A stretch of DNA of 7,123 bases from Bacteroidota bacterium (GTDB taxonomy: Bacteria; Bacteroidota; Ignavibacteria; Ignavibacteriales; Melioribacteraceae): positions 1-7,123 of the forward strand of contig JAJYMU010000044.1 of assembly GCA_021786655.1 (NCBI GenBank). Direction: 5' to 3'. Below the pieces are notes generated by a model, which was not told the origin of the DNA, searched no databases, and saw only the letters and a program-made list of their open reading frames with translations. The position numbers and the translations under genes were made by a program. Shown in pieces: positions 6,092 to 7,123 of the stretch. How positions within the stretch are numbered: the stretch's first letter is position 1; every line of letters begins with the position of its first letter.

Positions 6092-6169
6092 GACCTCCCC
6101 TTCATCCCCCTAATTTAGGAGGGGGAACAAAAGCCTGCCCGACTTCGTCGTTCGAGGCGGGGGGTGGTC
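6092..6169. repeat. Composite palindromic element with 9-bp terminal inverted repeats
   Basis: GACCTCCCC (6092-6100) and GGGGTGGTC (6161-6169) are inverted repeats matching at 8 of 9 positions and bounding a 78-bp GC-rich block. Inside are two hairpin modules. The first is TCCCCCT (6105-6111) with AGGGGGA (6120-6126). The second is CCTGCC (6134-6139) with GGCGGG (6156-6161), containing the alternative inner stem CGAC (6140-6143) with GTCG (6147-6150). It has no coding capacity. The architecture is that of a non-autonomous repeat (REP/MITE-like). It ends 10 bases before the mfd start codon. Confidence 0.55.
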
Positions 6170-6179
6170 AGAATAATAA

Positions 6180-7123
6180 ATGAAAACAGATTTTGATATG
6201 ACTACTGAACTGCTCTCATCACTTCGCGACCTGAAGGCAAAACTTTTTATTTCAGACCGGCAGAAAAAAGTTTTTGTTTCACCATTTGCCGGCTCGTCAA
6301 AGAGTCTTTTTGTTAAATCAATTTCCGATGAGCAGAAACAAATTTTGCTGCTTTGCCCTAGCGTTCAATCAGTAAACGAAACTAAAGTTGAATTGAGCAT
6401 ACTGGGATTAGAAGAACGAGTAATTGCTGCCGACGATCTGAACATCGAATCTCTGCAAGAGAAACTAACCGACCTGAATAACCGGGAACGGTTCATTCTC
6501 ATTTCAACTTACGATATTTTAAGACTCAAACTGCCTTCAAAAGATTCGGTTGAGAAAAACACCACCAAGATTGCAATCGGTGGCAGCATAACATACGACG
6601 ACCTGGTTGAGTATTTTCACTCGATTGATTACAACAGGGAAAAATTTGTTGAGGACCCTGGAGATTTTTCTGTGCGCGGCTCTATAATTGATTTCTGGTC
6701 ATACAGCGAAAAGCAGCCGTGCCGTTTGGAATTTGACGGAGACTTTCTGGAATCGATTCGACATTTTGATCCCGACAGCCAAAGATCGCTCGATAAAATA
6801 AATTCGGCAACCGTGGCGTCGTCAATAAATGTTTCAGAAAGCAGTTCGGATATTTTTGATTATCTCAACAATCCGCTTGTACTGGCTTCTGAATACGATC
6901 TGCAGAATCTTTCAGTAGAAAAAAATCACGATACGCCTGATCAAATTGAGAATGATATTGATGAGGAACTGAAGGGGGAGTTGTATGAACTCGCCTCGTC
7001 TTCGGCAAGTCGAAGCGGGCAAGAGCAAGAACATGAGTCTGCCTCGACTTGCGTCGGGCAAGTTGAAAAAAGAAACGATGAAATTAATTTGATCGGGAAA
7101 ATATTCGAGAAAAATGCGCGGTG
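6180..7123 (+). CDS. mfd: Transcription-repair coupling factor Mfd, N-terminal part (runs off the window)
   Basis: Mfd removes RNA polymerase stalled at DNA damage and recruits UvrA. The first 314 codons are present with no stop; the helicase/translocase part lies beyond the window. Residues about 20-205 match the UvrB-homology region: PFAGSSKSLFV (35-45) at the position of the degenerate P-loop, ILLLCPSVQSVNE (55-67), ISTYDIL (108-114), then KFVEDPGDFSVRGSIIDFW (155-173) and LEFDGDFLESIRHFDPDSQRS (183-203). In UvrB itself the P-loop would be intact, which favours Mfd. A stop codon sits directly before the ATG at 6180, so the start cannot be further upstream; Met7 (6198) is an alternative. 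No classical Shine-Dalgarno is present; the nearest G-rich stretch (GGTGG, 6163-6167) belongs to the preceding repeat. Residues 271-297 are encoded by two palindromic repeats inserted in frame. Confidence 0.87.
   Translation, partial: MKTDFDMTTELLSSLRDLKAKLFISDRQKKVFVSPFAGSSKSLFVKSISDEQKQILLLCPSVQSVNETKVELSILGLEERVIAADDLNIESLQEKLTDLNNRERFILISTYDILRLKLPSKDSVEKNTTKIAIGGSITYDDLVEYFHSIDYNREKFVEDPGDFSVRGSIIDFWSYSEKQPCRLEFDGDFLESIRHFDPDSQRSLDKINSATVASSINVSESSSDIFDYLNNPLVLASEYDLQNLSVEKNHDTPDQIENDIDEELKGELYELASSSASRSGQEQEHESASTCVGQVEKRNDEINLIGKIFEKNAR
6993..7023 (+). repeat. In-frame palindromic repeat, copy A, inside mfd
   Basis: Starts with GCCTCG and ends with GCGGGCAAG. It folds as GCC (6993-6995) with GGC (7018-7020), a bulged T, CG (6997-6998) with CG (7016-7017), another bulged T, and CTTCG (7000-7004) with CGAAG (7011-7015) around a six-base loop. 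In the mfd frame it encodes A-S-S-S-A-S-R-S-G-Q (272-281), a low-complexity stretch. It resembles copy B and, in inverse orientation, the second module of the element at 6092-6169. Confidence 0.55.
7041..7062 (+). repeat. In-frame palindromic repeat, copy B, inside mfd
   Basis: GCCTCGAC, then a four-base loop TTGC, then GTCGGGCAAG. With T7040, TGCC (7040-7043) pairs with GGCA (7057-7060) and CGAC (7045-7048) with GTCG (7053-7056), leaving one bulged T at the same place as in copy A. It is read in the same frame as copy A: A-S-T-C-V-G-Q (288-294) against A-S-...-G-Q. It lies 17 bases after copy A. Confidence 0.55.

Noticed and set aside
5923..6179. CRISPR array or transposase remnant
   Set aside because: No regularly spaced direct repeats and no coding remnant; the repeats here are palindromic and differ from one another.

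Overview
The window looks like a chromosomal stretch from a Bacteroidota/Chlorobiota-group bacterium, most likely close to Ignavibacteria. The strongest clue is the secreted protein at 3384-4418. It ends in a type IX secretion (T9SS) sorting domain whose wording (NSPNPFNPTT, FDVLGREVQTLV, FDASNLASGIYLYQL) is the style seen in Ignavibacteria. The assignment is an inference from that domain, the AT-leaning composition and the gene style; no rRNA or other marker is present.

Layout. Positions 1-2767 (minus strand) hold a housekeeping pair: an 826-residue Lon-family AAA+ protease (2767-287), then the first 96 codons of pyruvate kinase, pyk (290 to beyond position 1). The two genes overlap by four bases (GTGA), so they are very probably one translationally coupled operon. 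Positions 2768-3383 are a 616-bp divergent intergenic region with no convincing gene but many dyads: an alternating TTACTA/TAGTAA/TTACTA array, a GC-rich hairpin, a 61-nt nested hairpin, and a hairpin covering the next gene's ribosome binding site.

Positions 3384-5922 (plus strand) carry three co-directional envelope genes: a T9SS-exported Ig-like protein, a small lipoprotein, and a small outer-membrane beta-barrel protein. All three have N-terminal export signals and good Shine-Dalgarno sequences. They are visibly more AT-rich than the flanking core genes and look like an accessory cassette. No specific function is recognisable for any of them.

Positions 5923-6179 hold an approximately 88-nt multi-part dyad at the barrel gene's stop codon, a GC-rich hairpin, and a composite palindromic element with near-perfect 9-bp terminal inverted repeats. 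The element ends only 10 bases before the start of mfd (6180 to beyond 7123), whose first 314 codons are present. Two short palindromes related to one module of that element lie inside the mfd reading frame, both read in the same frame, without breaking it. This resembles the behaviour described for Rickettsia palindromic elements and is the most unusual feature of the window.

Functionally, the flanks are core metabolism, protein quality control and DNA repair (pyruvate kinase, Lon-like protease, transcription-repair coupling factor). The middle is a cell-surface module. I found no CRISPR array, tRNA, rRNA, transposase, defence system or riboswitch class that I recognise.
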